From positions 1-64,000 of the forward strand of contig NZ_JAANTH010000003.1 in the NCBI RefSeq assembly GCF_011734195.1: a DNA stretch of 64,000 nucleotides. Reading direction: 5' to 3'. Below, piece after piece: positions 29,056-36,820 of this stretch; the stretch's first letter is position 1, and every line of letters begins with the position of its first letter. The stretch is from Halobacterium sp. R2-5 (GTDB lineage Archaea; Halobacteriota; Halobacteria; Halobacteriales; Halobacteriaceae). The notes beneath the pieces were generated by a model. The model had not been told where the DNA came from and did no database searches. It worked only from the letters and a program-made list of their open reading frames with translations. The translations under genes and the position numbers were made by a program.

Positions 29056-30723
29056 ATGAGTCAAGTAGATACAATCGCAAACATCACAGACGAGGTCGAC
29101 GGTGACGAGGCGGTGCAGCAAAACATCTCCGCTGGCATCGCTCTCGCCGACGTGTTACAGACGACGCTCGGGCCGAACGGTCGTGATAAGATGTTGGTCG
29201 GCGACGGACAAGTCGTTCTGACGAACGACGGTGCGAGCATCGTCGACCGGATCGATATCGAGTCACCAGCCGCGAAACTCGTTTCCGAGGTTGCACACTC
29301 GCAAGGCGGCGACGTCGGCGACGGAGCGACCTCCGCGATCGTGTTGTCGGGGGCGCTTCTTCGCGAAGCCAGCGAACTGCTGGAAGACGGGTTCCATCCG
29401 AGGACCATCGTAAACGGCTACGCAAAGGCGGCCACGCGAGCCCAGGCCCGGTTGCCCGACCTCGCGACGTGGGAAAACCACGACAACGAGACGCGTCGGC
29501 GGCTCGTCGAGACGTCGATAACTGGACGTTGGAACGCCGAGCTCACCACGTTCTTGGCCGACCTCGCTGTCCGAGGCTATCAGGCGGCGAGAAGCAACGA
29601 CGGCCCTCGACTGGAGAACGTGACCATTCACGGAATCGCGGGGGGCGAAACAGCCGATTCGAAGCTACTGGACGGGCTCGTCATCGACACGGATCGATCT
29701 TCGACATCACTCACCGACGTTCCGGTACCACTCCCGCAACGTATCGAAGACGCCCGCGTCGCCGTCGTCGACGACGAGCTCACCCTCCAAACACCGAAAT
29801 CGGCGTCGCAGTTGTCGGTCGAGGACGTCGACGACCTTCAGCAACTCCAGGAGTTCGAGACCAGCGAGTACGAGCGATACGTCGAGACGCTCACGACGCA
29901 CGACGTCGATGTGCTGTTCTGTCAGAAATCGATCGACGATCGGCTCAAGGCCCTTCTGGCCCGAGCCGGGATACTCACATTCGAACGGACGCGACAGGAC
30001 GAGATCCACAAACTCCAGCGTGCGACGGGTGCGTCTCCGGTCATGCGACTCGGAGAACTCGACGTGAGCGCAGTCGGTCACGCGCACGTCGTCGAACGAC
30101 GGACGCTCGGGCCGTCGGAGTTCGCCCTCGTCCGCGACGCGGCGTCGACACAGGTGTCGTTGCTCCTTCGTGGCGGGACCGACCACGTCGTTGACGAAAC
30201 CGAACGGATCATCGTCGATGCTATCGACCTGCTCGCGTCGTTCGATGCCCGCCCTGGCGTAGTGCCGGGCGGCGGGGCGACCGAAGTGGAGCTCGCGGCA
30301 GATCTGCGAACGTGGAGCCGCGGAATCGATGACCGGACGCAGGTCGTCGTCGGCGCCGTCGCCGACGCTCTGGAGACTATTCCACGCACACTCGCCCGGA
30401 ACGCCGGACACGATCAAATCGATACGCTGCTGGAGCTTCGACATCGCCACCACCACGGGGACACGGCCGCGGGTATCGATGTCGAGACGGGGGAGGTGAC
30501 GGACATGAACTCCCGGGGAATCGTTGCACCAATCCGCCTCAACGAGCGGTTGCTCACGAACGCGACCGAGGCTGTGACGTCCATCCTCCGTATCGACGGC
30601 ATCATTCACGTCGACGAGCCGGTTCACGAGGAAGGAGACGGACACAACCACGACCATCAGCACGGCGCCGGCGCCGGCCTCCAGAGCGACTCCCACGGCT
30701 ATCCTTGGGCGATCGGACACTGA
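29056..30723 (+). CDS. Divergent group II chaperonin (thermosome/CCT-like) paralogue with His-rich tail
   Basis: The 555-residue product from the ATG at 29056 has the chaperonin layout: LQTTLGPNGRDKMLV and LTNDGASIVDRIDIESPAAKL in the equatorial domain, the nucleotide motif GDVGDGATSAIVL, a divergent apical domain, VVPGGGATEVELA, and a closing SILRIDGIIHVDEP. It departs from ordinary thermosomes. Usually conserved positions differ (GDGAT for GDGTT), and the glycine/methionine-rich C-terminus is replaced by ~30 residues rich in His, Asp and Gly. Haloarchaea carry several thermosome genes, and this looks like an accessory one. A TAAATTTATG element lies ~45 nt upstream of the start. Confidence 0.88.
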   Translation: MSQVDTIANITDEVDGDEAVQQNISAGIALADVLQTTLGPNGRDKMLVGDGQVVLTNDGASIVDRIDIESPAAKLVSEVAHSQGGDVGDGATSAIVLSGALLREASELLEDGFHPRTIVNGYAKAATRAQARLPDLATWENHDNETRRRLVETSITGRWNAELTTFLADLAVRGYQAARSNDGPRLENVTIHGIAGGETADSKLLDGLVIDTDRSSTSLTDVPVPLPQRIEDARVAVVDDELTLQTPKSASQLSVEDVDDLQQLQEFETSEYERYVETLTTHDVDVLFCQKSIDDRLKALLARAGILTFERTRQDEIHKLQRATGASPVMRLGELDVSAVGHAHVVERRTLGPSEFALVRDAASTQVSLLLRGGTDHVVDETERIIVDAIDLLASFDARPGVVPGGGATEVELAADLRTWSRGIDDRTQVVVGAVADALETIPRTLARNAGHDQIDTLLELRHRHHHGDTAAGIDVETGEVTDMNSRGIVAPIRLNERLLTNATEAVTSILRIDGIIHVDEPVHEEGDGHNHDHQHGAGAGLQSDSHGYPWAIGH

Positions 30724-30973
30724 GCGCCACGTCGACTACGACGGTCCCGCTCGCGTCTCTCCCCGTTCGCGCCGAAACTGGCCAGTCGTACGTCATACGA
30801 CCGTTAGTTGCAGTACGGACTGTTGAGAATCAGGCGTTACGTCCCGCAGCGTCGTTCGGAGAGCGGGAACGATTCACGGGAAACCGGCAGTGAGCGGTGC
30901 GGGTGTACGGTGTCTCGGGAGCGACCCCGAGCAGTCCAGCGCTTCGAAGATGGAAAAAATGAGGGTCCAATCG

Positions 30974-32230
30974 TTACGACGGTGACGCCGCCGTTCCACG
31001 GGATTTGCTGTCCATGTCGTCCAGCCGATCCGGATCGATGTCGAAGTTGAACGCTGCTTGTGGCACGGACACCGTAACGCAGGTGTTGGGCAGGTCGACG
31101 ATGCCGGCTAGGCGGCTCTCGACCGGGATGGTGCTCAGGGAGAGGTACGCCTGCTCACCGGTGTAGCCGAAGTTCTTCAGGTAGTCGATGGCGTCGAGAC
31201 AGGCCCGGCGCATGCCGACGTTGGCGTTCTTGTAGTGCTGGGTTCCGTCCTCGTCGACGGAGTAGCCTTCGAAGGTGATGTACTCGGAGAAATCCGGTTC
31301 GACGTTACCGGGTTTGAAGATCGGATGGTCGAGGCCGAATTTCTCCATGCCGCCTTTGATCACGTCGACGCGGAAGTCGATCCAGCCGGCCATCTCGATG
31401 GCGCCACAGAACGTGATCTCGCCGTCGCCCTGTGAGAAGTGGATGTCGCCGGTGATGAAGTTCGCCCCGTCGACGAACACTGGGAGGTACACGCGCGAGC
31501 CGCGGCTGAGGTTCTTGATGTCGCAGTTGCCCGCGTTTTCGCGGGGTGGAATAGTGCGAGCGGCTTTGTCTTTCGCTTCCTCCAGTTCCTCGTCCTCCAT
31601 CGAACCGAGCATGACGTTCTCGGGTTCTGGCGGGAGCGCGAGGGGCGGTTCCTCTTCACGGGTCTCGTGGTTGACTGCGGTTTCCGCGTCTGGACCGTCG
31701 TCGATGAGTTTCTGCTCGCGCCGGTTCCACTCCTCGAGGAGTTCGTGTGACGGGGCGGTTCCGAGGATCCCCGGGTGTGTGAGGCCGGCGAACTCGACGC
31801 CCGGAATGTGTCGGGACTTGGTGTACACGCCGTCGAGGTCCCAGATGGACTTACGGGCCTCCGGGAAGTGGTCCGTGAGGAAGCCACCACCGTTCTCCAG
31901 GTCGAAGATCCCGGTGAAACCCCACTCGTGATCCGGGAAGGCACCGATGTCGAGGATGTCGACGACGAGCATGTCACCGGGTTCGGCGCCTTCGACCTCG
32001 ATCGGGCCGCTCAGGTGGTGATTCGGGGTCAGGTCCATATCACGGATGTCGTTGGCGCTATCGTCGTTGTTGACCTGGCCCCCGGTCCAATCTAGGCACT
32101 CGACACGAAACTTCTCCCCCGGCTGGACGGTCGATGCGGGTGGCGTGTCGGGATGCCATCGGTTGACGATCGGGTCCGGTTGCTCTTCTGGCGGTGCGTC
32201 TGTGTCGACCTCGAATACGGTTTCTGGCAT
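30974..32230 (-). CDS. fmdA: Acetamidase/formamidase, copy 1
   Basis: The 418-residue product belongs to the FmdA/AmdA family, which hydrolyses formamide or short amides to the acid and ammonia. Motifs are FRVECLDWTGGQ, GAEPGDMLVVDIL, HPGILGTAPSHELL, NCDIKNLSRGSRVYLPVFV, HFSQGDGEITFCGAIEM and LSLSTIPVESRLAGIVDLPN. The start at 32230 lies about 32 nt after AAATATATAA, giving a leaderless message. A second, clearly paralogous copy lies at 33817-35088 and an amide channel between them. With formate dehydrogenases on both sides, formamide is the likely substrate. Confidence 0.93.
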   Translation of the reverse strand: MPETVFEVDTDAPPEEQPDPIVNRWHPDTPPASTVQPGEKFRVECLDWTGGQVNNDDSANDIRDMDLTPNHHLSGPIEVEGAEPGDMLVVDILDIGAFPDHEWGFTGIFDLENGGGFLTDHFPEARKSIWDLDGVYTKSRHIPGVEFAGLTHPGILGTAPSHELLEEWNRREQKLIDDGPDAETAVNHETREEEPPLALPPEPENVMLGSMEDEELEEAKDKAARTIPPRENAGNCDIKNLSRGSRVYLPVFVDGANFITGDIHFSQGDGEITFCGAIEMAGWIDFRVDVIKGGMEKFGLDHPIFKPGNVEPDFSEYITFEGYSVDEDGTQHYKNANVGMRRACLDAIDYLKNFGYTGEQAYLSLSTIPVESRLAGIVDLPNTCVTVSVPQAAFNFDIDPDRLDDMDSKSRGTAASPS

Positions 32231-32257
32231 ACTCCGATTAGATAATCATGGTAATCC

Positions 32258-32267
32258 ATTATATATT
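32258..32267 (-). promoter_or_regulatory. TATA box of the first formamidase gene
   Basis: AAATATATAA on the minus strand, about 32 nt before the ATG at 32230. Confidence 0.55.
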
Positions 32268-32341
32268 TGGCGACGGATATTTATGGTCTACTAACTGGAT
32301 GTCCCGCAATTTTACAACAGATGCTTCCGTCCGTTCGTACT

Positions 32342-32962
32342 ATGCCTGACAAACGTTCCCATATCGAAGACAGCGTCGAGATCTACGCGAACATCTGGAA
32401 GTCGTTCCGCGACCAACCATTCGGCGCCAGTGCGCTCGCGAAACGGTTGATCGAACGAGACGAGTACGAACTGGTGGCTGAGGAGGGGGAGCCGGAAGCC
32501 TCGCTCGACAAACTCGTCGATTACGGGTTGTTGGAAACGACCGGTGCCGAATACCAGGTTGCCGTCGAACCGAATGCTGCCGCCGACGAGCTGCGGAGCA
32601 CCGAATCTTTGCGAACTGCGGCAGTCGATCGGCTGATTCAATCTGCACTCGTCCGAACCGACGAAGGATCGAACTCGGACGAGCGGCTCTCGTTCGAGGG
32701 AGAGCCGTACACAGTGGTCGAACTCCCTCCCGAAACGACGGTTTCCGATGGGGTCGAACACGTTACCGAGACCGCGGCCGACAACGAGGAGCGAGGCGTA
32801 GCCATCACGACAGCCGGTACGAACGCGGATAGGGCACAACAGATCGCCGACAGGCTCACCGAACGAACGTGGGAGAAGGTAGGGACCGACGTAGTCGGAG
32901 AGGACTCGTCGGGATTAGACCTCACTTTCCGCCTGTTTCTTGATAGGCCCAGTAATAGGTAA
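32342..32962 (+). CDS. Putative winged-helix regulator beside the formamidase genes
   Basis: The 206-residue acidic product from the ATG at 32342 has a helix-rich N-terminus (SVEIYANIWKSFRDQPFGASALAKRL, in which ASALAKRL resembles the recognition part of a winged helix). A SLDKLVDYGLLETTGAEYQV segment reads like the wing. The C-terminal half has alternating strands and helices without a known motif. It is divergent from formamidase copy 1 and upstream of the amide channel gene, so it is a candidate regulator or accessory protein of amide use. I do not recognise a named family. Confidence 0.55.
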   Translation: MPDKRSHIEDSVEIYANIWKSFRDQPFGASALAKRLIERDEYELVAEEGEPEASLDKLVDYGLLETTGAEYQVAVEPNAAADELRSTESLRTAAVDRLIQSALVRTDEGSNSDERLSFEGEPYTVVELPPETTVSDGVEHVTETAADNEERGVAITTAGTNADRAQQIADRLTERTWEKVGTDVVGEDSSGLDLTFRLFLDRPSNR

Positions 32963-33215
32963 AAATCGGCACACGGCCGATTGCAGGACTGTACTACCGG
33001 TGAACAAGCAGTCTTGAATGCGGCCGCTCTGTCATCGACTCGGACGATTGGGACAGTCGGACTACCGGTCACGGCCGCTCACGCTCCCTGTCGGGTACGC
33101 CTCTCAGAACACTTCATGCCAGAAAATTATAAGTATTAGATAGACATAGTTATGCATGTGATGACACGACAAACCACGGCAGCGGCCAGTTACCGAACCG
33201 GCTGGAGGGAGGCAA

Positions 33216-33740
33216 ATGCCACTGTATGAGGTTCTGGGGATGGGGCTCCTGTTTGTCGGAGGAGTGCTCTTCGTCAATGGACTGTGGCTGCTCGGGTATG
33301 GGGCTGACCGTGACGTCGCGATATTTAATTTCCTCACAGGAATAATAACATTCTTGATTGTCATCTGGTGGGCCTTCGGAGGCGATGCATCCGACGGGAC
33401 ACCGTTCAACGCGGCGGGAACGATGTTGTTCTCGTTCACCTACCTGTGGATCGGGGCGAACGCGATTCGCGGCGTCGAGGATCAGCGTTCCTTCGGCTGG
33501 TATTGCTTTTTCGTCGCGTTGACCGCTGTCCCAACCGGGTATCTGGTCTTGCTCGGGGGCGATATCGGACTCACTGGACTGTGGTGGTTGTGGGCCGTCC
33601 TCTGGGCTTCCTTCTTCGTCCTCCTCGGACTCCAGCGTGACGGCCTCACCGTTCCGGTCGGCTGGTTCACCGCAGCAACCGGTGTCGCCACTGCTGTTGG
33701 CGGCTATCTGATGGCAGCCGGGCTCTGGCCGTGGGCATAA
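33216..33740 (+). CDS. AmiS/UreI family amide or urea channel
   Basis: The 174-residue product has six hydrophobic segments, the AmiS/UreI size and topology. The hallmark LFSFTYLWIGANAIRGVEDQRSFGWYC is in the middle, with GLWWLWAVLWASFFVLLGLQ after it. UreI is a proton-gated urea channel, and AmiS members accompany aliphatic amidases and let short amides in. Its place between two formamidase genes supports formamide or acetamide uptake. An AT-rich ATTATAAGTATTAG lies ~90 nt upstream. Confidence 0.9.
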   Translation: MPLYEVLGMGLLFVGGVLFVNGLWLLGYGADRDVAIFNFLTGIITFLIVIWWAFGGDASDGTPFNAAGTMLFSFTYLWIGANAIRGVEDQRSFGWYCFFVALTAVPTGYLVLLGGDIGLTGLWWLWAVLWASFFVLLGLQRDGLTVPVGWFTAATGVATAVGGYLMAAGLWPWA

Positions 33741-33816
33741 GATAAGTAACACGTCCAAAATTGTTAAGTAGATATAATATTAAATTAATCATGGGTGTCT
33801 ACCACCCGCGATACCA

Positions 33817-35088
33817 ATGCCCGAAGTAAAATTCGAGGTCGACGTTGACAGCCCGCCCGACGAACAACCCGGAGCCAATCCCTTCAACCGCTGGCACCCT
33901 GACATCCCCGCTGTCGTCGAAGTCGACGACGGTGAGACCGCTCGCCTCGAAGCCCTCGACTGGACCGGCGGCCAGATTACCGACAACGACGACCCGAACG
34001 AAGTACGGGACGTCGACCTCAGCCAGGTTCACTACCTGGCCGGCCCGGTTCACGTCAACGGCGCCGAACCCGGCGACCTCCTGAAAGTCGAGTTCCTCGA
34101 CATGGGGCCGCTCAACGGTCGCTCCGAGTTCGGCTTCACCGGCACCTTCTCACAGCAGAACGGTGGCGGTTTCCTCACCGACCACTTCCCGAACGCCGCC
34201 AAGTCCATCTGGGAAATCGACGGCTACACGGTTTCCTCCAGACACGTCCCCGACGTTCGCTACGAGGGGAAGATCCACCCCGGACTGGCAGGGTGTGCGC
34301 CCAGCCAGGAGCTCCTAGAGGAGTGGAACGAACGGGAACAGGAACTCATCGACAAGTTCGAAGAGGACCCCGAGTCCATTCCCAACCACCCGACCAAAAA
34401 GTCGGAACCGGGCGTCGCAAACCCGCCGACACCGGAAGGGGCCCAGATGGGCGAGATGGACCCCGAGGAAGCCGAGGCGGCGGCCGAGGAGGCCGCCCGA
34501 ACGGTCCCACCGCGCGAACACGGCGGCAACCACGACATCAAGGACCTCTCCATCGGGTCGACCGTGTACTTCCCGGTCTACGTCGAGGGCGGCAAGTTCG
34601 GCGTCGGCGACTTCCACGCTTCCCAAGGCGACGGCGAAGTCACGTTCTGTGGCGCCATCGAGATGGCCGGCTACGTCGACTGCAAGTTCGAAGTCGTCAA
34701 AAACGGGATGGAAGACCACGGCGTCACCCACCCCATCTTCGAACCGGGGCATCGCGGCCCCAACTTCGAGAACTACGTCACCTTCTGTGGCTACTCGGTT
34801 ACCGAGGACGGCGAGCAGAAGTACATCGACTCGCACACGGCCTACCGCCGGGCGTGTCTACAGGCTATCGACTACCTGAAGAAATTCGGGTACACGGGCC
34901 AGCAGGCCCTGCACATCCTGGGAACGGTCCCCGTCGAAGGCCGGCAGAGCGGCGTCGTCGACGTGCCGAACGCGTGTTCGACGCTCGCGCTCCCGACCGG
35001 GGCCTTCGAGTTCGACATCTCGCCCGGGAGTCTCGGCAACGCCGAGGATCGCGGGGACCTCGTCGTCACCGACGAGCCGCTTGAATAG
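33817..35088 (+). CDS. fmdA: Acetamidase/formamidase, copy 2
   Basis: The 423-residue paralogue of copy 1 has the same order of motifs: ARLEALDWTGGQI, GAEPGDLLKVEFL, HPGLAGCAPSQELL, NHDIKDLSIGSTVYFPVYV, HASQGDGEVTFCGAIEM and LHILGTVPVEGRQSGVVDVPN. It differs in the acidic insert after HPTKKSEPG and in the C-terminal tail. An AT-rich ATATAATATTAAATTA lies 30-50 nt before the start. Two diverged copies may have different amide preferences or expression. A T6 run follows 20 nt after the stop. Confidence 0.93.
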   Translation: MPEVKFEVDVDSPPDEQPGANPFNRWHPDIPAVVEVDDGETARLEALDWTGGQITDNDDPNEVRDVDLSQVHYLAGPVHVNGAEPGDLLKVEFLDMGPLNGRSEFGFTGTFSQQNGGGFLTDHFPNAAKSIWEIDGYTVSSRHVPDVRYEGKIHPGLAGCAPSQELLEEWNEREQELIDKFEEDPESIPNHPTKKSEPGVANPPTPEGAQMGEMDPEEAEAAAEEAARTVPPREHGGNHDIKDLSIGSTVYFPVYVEGGKFGVGDFHASQGDGEVTFCGAIEMAGYVDCKFEVVKNGMEDHGVTHPIFEPGHRGPNFENYVTFCGYSVTEDGEQKYIDSHTAYRRACLQAIDYLKKFGYTGQQALHILGTVPVEGRQSGVVDVPNACSTLALPTGAFEFDISPGSLGNAEDRGDLVVTDEPLE

Positions 35089-35109
35089 CCCCCATAGAAG
35101 GGCCCCACC

Positions 35110-35115
35110 TTTTTT
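35110..35115 (+). terminator. T-run terminator after formamidase copy 2
   Basis: Six T's about 20 nt after the stop, preceded by a GC-rich GGGGCCCCACC-like context. Archaeal RNA polymerase commonly terminates at such runs. Confidence 0.45.
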
Positions 35116-35769
35116 GGCTCGAGAATCACGGACCGGCGCGACCGGCACTTCGGAAAGGCGTTCTGTGGGTACTGACGCTCGCTCCCCACCCAGTAGTTTT
35201 GCCACCCGTAGTACGGATATCGGGAGTGCCCAAAATGTATGTGGATTTGGGGGATTTCGAGTCCGCAGATATCTCTTCTAGTGGGGGTTGCCAAGCAGCT
35301 AACGGCATGGATTCGTGTATTCACGCCGGGTTCGAGAAACGGTGGCCTCCCTGTTGCGAACGGACAGCCGAGTTCCTCGCCGAGACGCGTCTTCGAACCC
35401 ATTGGGCCTCATCGACGAACCGCCCTATTCTCGGTGGGTCGTCGAGGGGGAATTCAACGCGTCGAGAAACTGTGTCGGCCGCCACGTCCCAGCCAGACGT
35501 GGTAACGAACCAGCACTCCGGTAGGTCGACGAGAGTCGAGTGACGGCACACAATCTCACCTCGGTTCATCCCAAAGCGGTCTTCAGAGTTCCCAACGCCC
35601 CGGGACGCCATTGCGGTCGAAACACGCCATCGTATCGAGGACAGCGAGTCGCTCTGAGGAGCAACCGACACTGCCTACTCCGCTGCTCGTCGGTCAGACG
35701 ACGACAGAAACGTCCGTTTCAACGGGGAGGCCGCCCACGCCTCGATCATACCTCCCCGTCTCCAGTGTG
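35116..35769. other. Intergenic stretch holding a gene fragment
   Basis: About 650 bases without an intact gene. The only interpretable part is the acyl-CoA synthetase remnant at 35384-35524. Nothing else stands out before the MOSC gene end. Confidence 0.4.
35384..35524 (+). pseudogene. N-terminal remnant of an AMP-forming acyl-CoA synthetase
   Basis: A 46-residue reading frame contains PPYSRWVVEGEFNASRNCVG followed by RHVPARRGNEPAL. This is the N-terminal pattern of acetyl-/propionyl-CoA synthetases, which normally read ...RWFVGGELN...N.lDRHV..GRGD.pAl. The frame stops right afterwards and no adenylation domain follows, so it is a decayed fragment, presumably left by rearrangement. Confidence 0.6.
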
Positions 35770-36591
35770 CTACACCTCGAGCGTGTCACCGACCGTAACC
35801 TCGTTGCCGACGCTTATCGTACTCCCGTAGTCGTCCTCTGGCACCTTCGTGATGAGCATGACGGTAAAGAAGTGTTCGAACTCCTCCCTCGGTGCCCAGT
35901 CCGGAAGTGTCTCCTCGCGATACTCCGCGAATCGCTGCTCGAAGTCCTCGATCGGCTCTCCAGTGTCGGGATCTCTCGAGGGAACGACGCAGCGTGCACA
36001 GGCTTCAGCACCGTCGAACCAGGCCCCGTTAATTTCGAATCCGGAGGGGTCGTCGCCGAGGAAACGGTCCTCCCAGAAGGGTGGGACACCGCCGATTTCG
36101 ATATTCGGCCGGAGGCGAATCCGCGCCCCCTCCACAGTCATGTCGTCGAACCACGATGCCACTTCTTCGAGGGTCCCGGTGCTGATGACCGATGGACCCA
36201 GCTTCGGCCGGTCGATAAACGACGGCGGTTCTCGATGGCGTAGTTCGACCGGCTCTCCAACGAACTCACTGAACCATTCACTCGCGGTGTCGCGTTCGGT
36301 TCGCAGGTCGAACGTGACCTCCTCTCCGCTCTCGCGCATCGTCAAAGTGAGTTCGTGGGAGTCCGGTTCGAAGGCCGATCGCACCTCGTGAGTGTGGTCG
36401 ATCTCTTTCCCGTTGAACGTCTTGCCGACCGAATCGAAGCGGTCCTCGATCACGTTGTTTTCTTCGGGGTCTAACAGCGCGTACTCTCTGTCCCCTTGGA
36501 AAGTGCCAGCGTCGTTGATGCTGATCGTTTCGACTGTCATCCGGTCCAATCCCTTGATCGGGTAGACCCAGAGGTTCTCGACGTGAGCCAT
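35770..36591 (-). CDS. MOSC domain protein with N-terminal beta-barrel domain
   Basis: The 273-residue product starts VENLWVYPIKGLDRMTVET, the MOSC N-terminal domain, then continues into a MOSC domain with RIRLRPNIEIGG and the conserved Cys in CARCVVPSRDPDTGE. MOSC domains bind molybdenum cofactor and handle sulfur, as in mARC and the Moco sulfurase C-terminus. It lies next to a molybdopterin formate dehydrogenase gene on the same strand, so a part in cofactor sulfuration or a molybdenum reductase is plausible. A TTTATT box 29 nt before the ATG suggests a leaderless message. Confidence 0.9.
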   Translation of the reverse strand: MAHVENLWVYPIKGLDRMTVETISINDAGTFQGDREYALLDPEENNVIEDRFDSVGKTFNGKEIDHTHEVRSAFEPDSHELTLTMRESGEEVTFDLRTERDTASEWFSEFVGEPVELRHREPPSFIDRPKLGPSVISTGTLEEVASWFDDMTVEGARIRLRPNIEIGGVPPFWEDRFLGDDPSGFEINGAWFDGAEACARCVVPSRDPDTGEPIEDFEQRFAEYREETLPDWAPREEFEHFFTVMLITKVPEDDYGSTISVGNEVTVGDTLEV

Positions 36592-36617
36592 CAGTACGTA
36601 TTGTGGTTAGCAATATG

Positions 36618-36623
36618 AATAAA
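36618..36623 (-). promoter_or_regulatory. TATA-like box of the MOSC gene
   Basis: TTTATT on the minus strand, centred 29 nt before the ATG at 36591. Confidence 0.45.
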
Positions 36624-36820
36624 GATTTGTTTGAACTAGTTCGAGACGCAGTGGTTCACGGTGACCGCCTCCCTGGCGTAAACAGGGGACTTTCCACGGC
36701 ACCGCGCCGCTCAGTTGGGGTATTTACCGGTTAAAACGGCGATGTTCTTTCCTCGAAGAACGATAGCAGGCGGCGCAGACGTAGCCCGGACAGCCAGGCA
36801 AAATAGGGGAGCGGGCCGAC

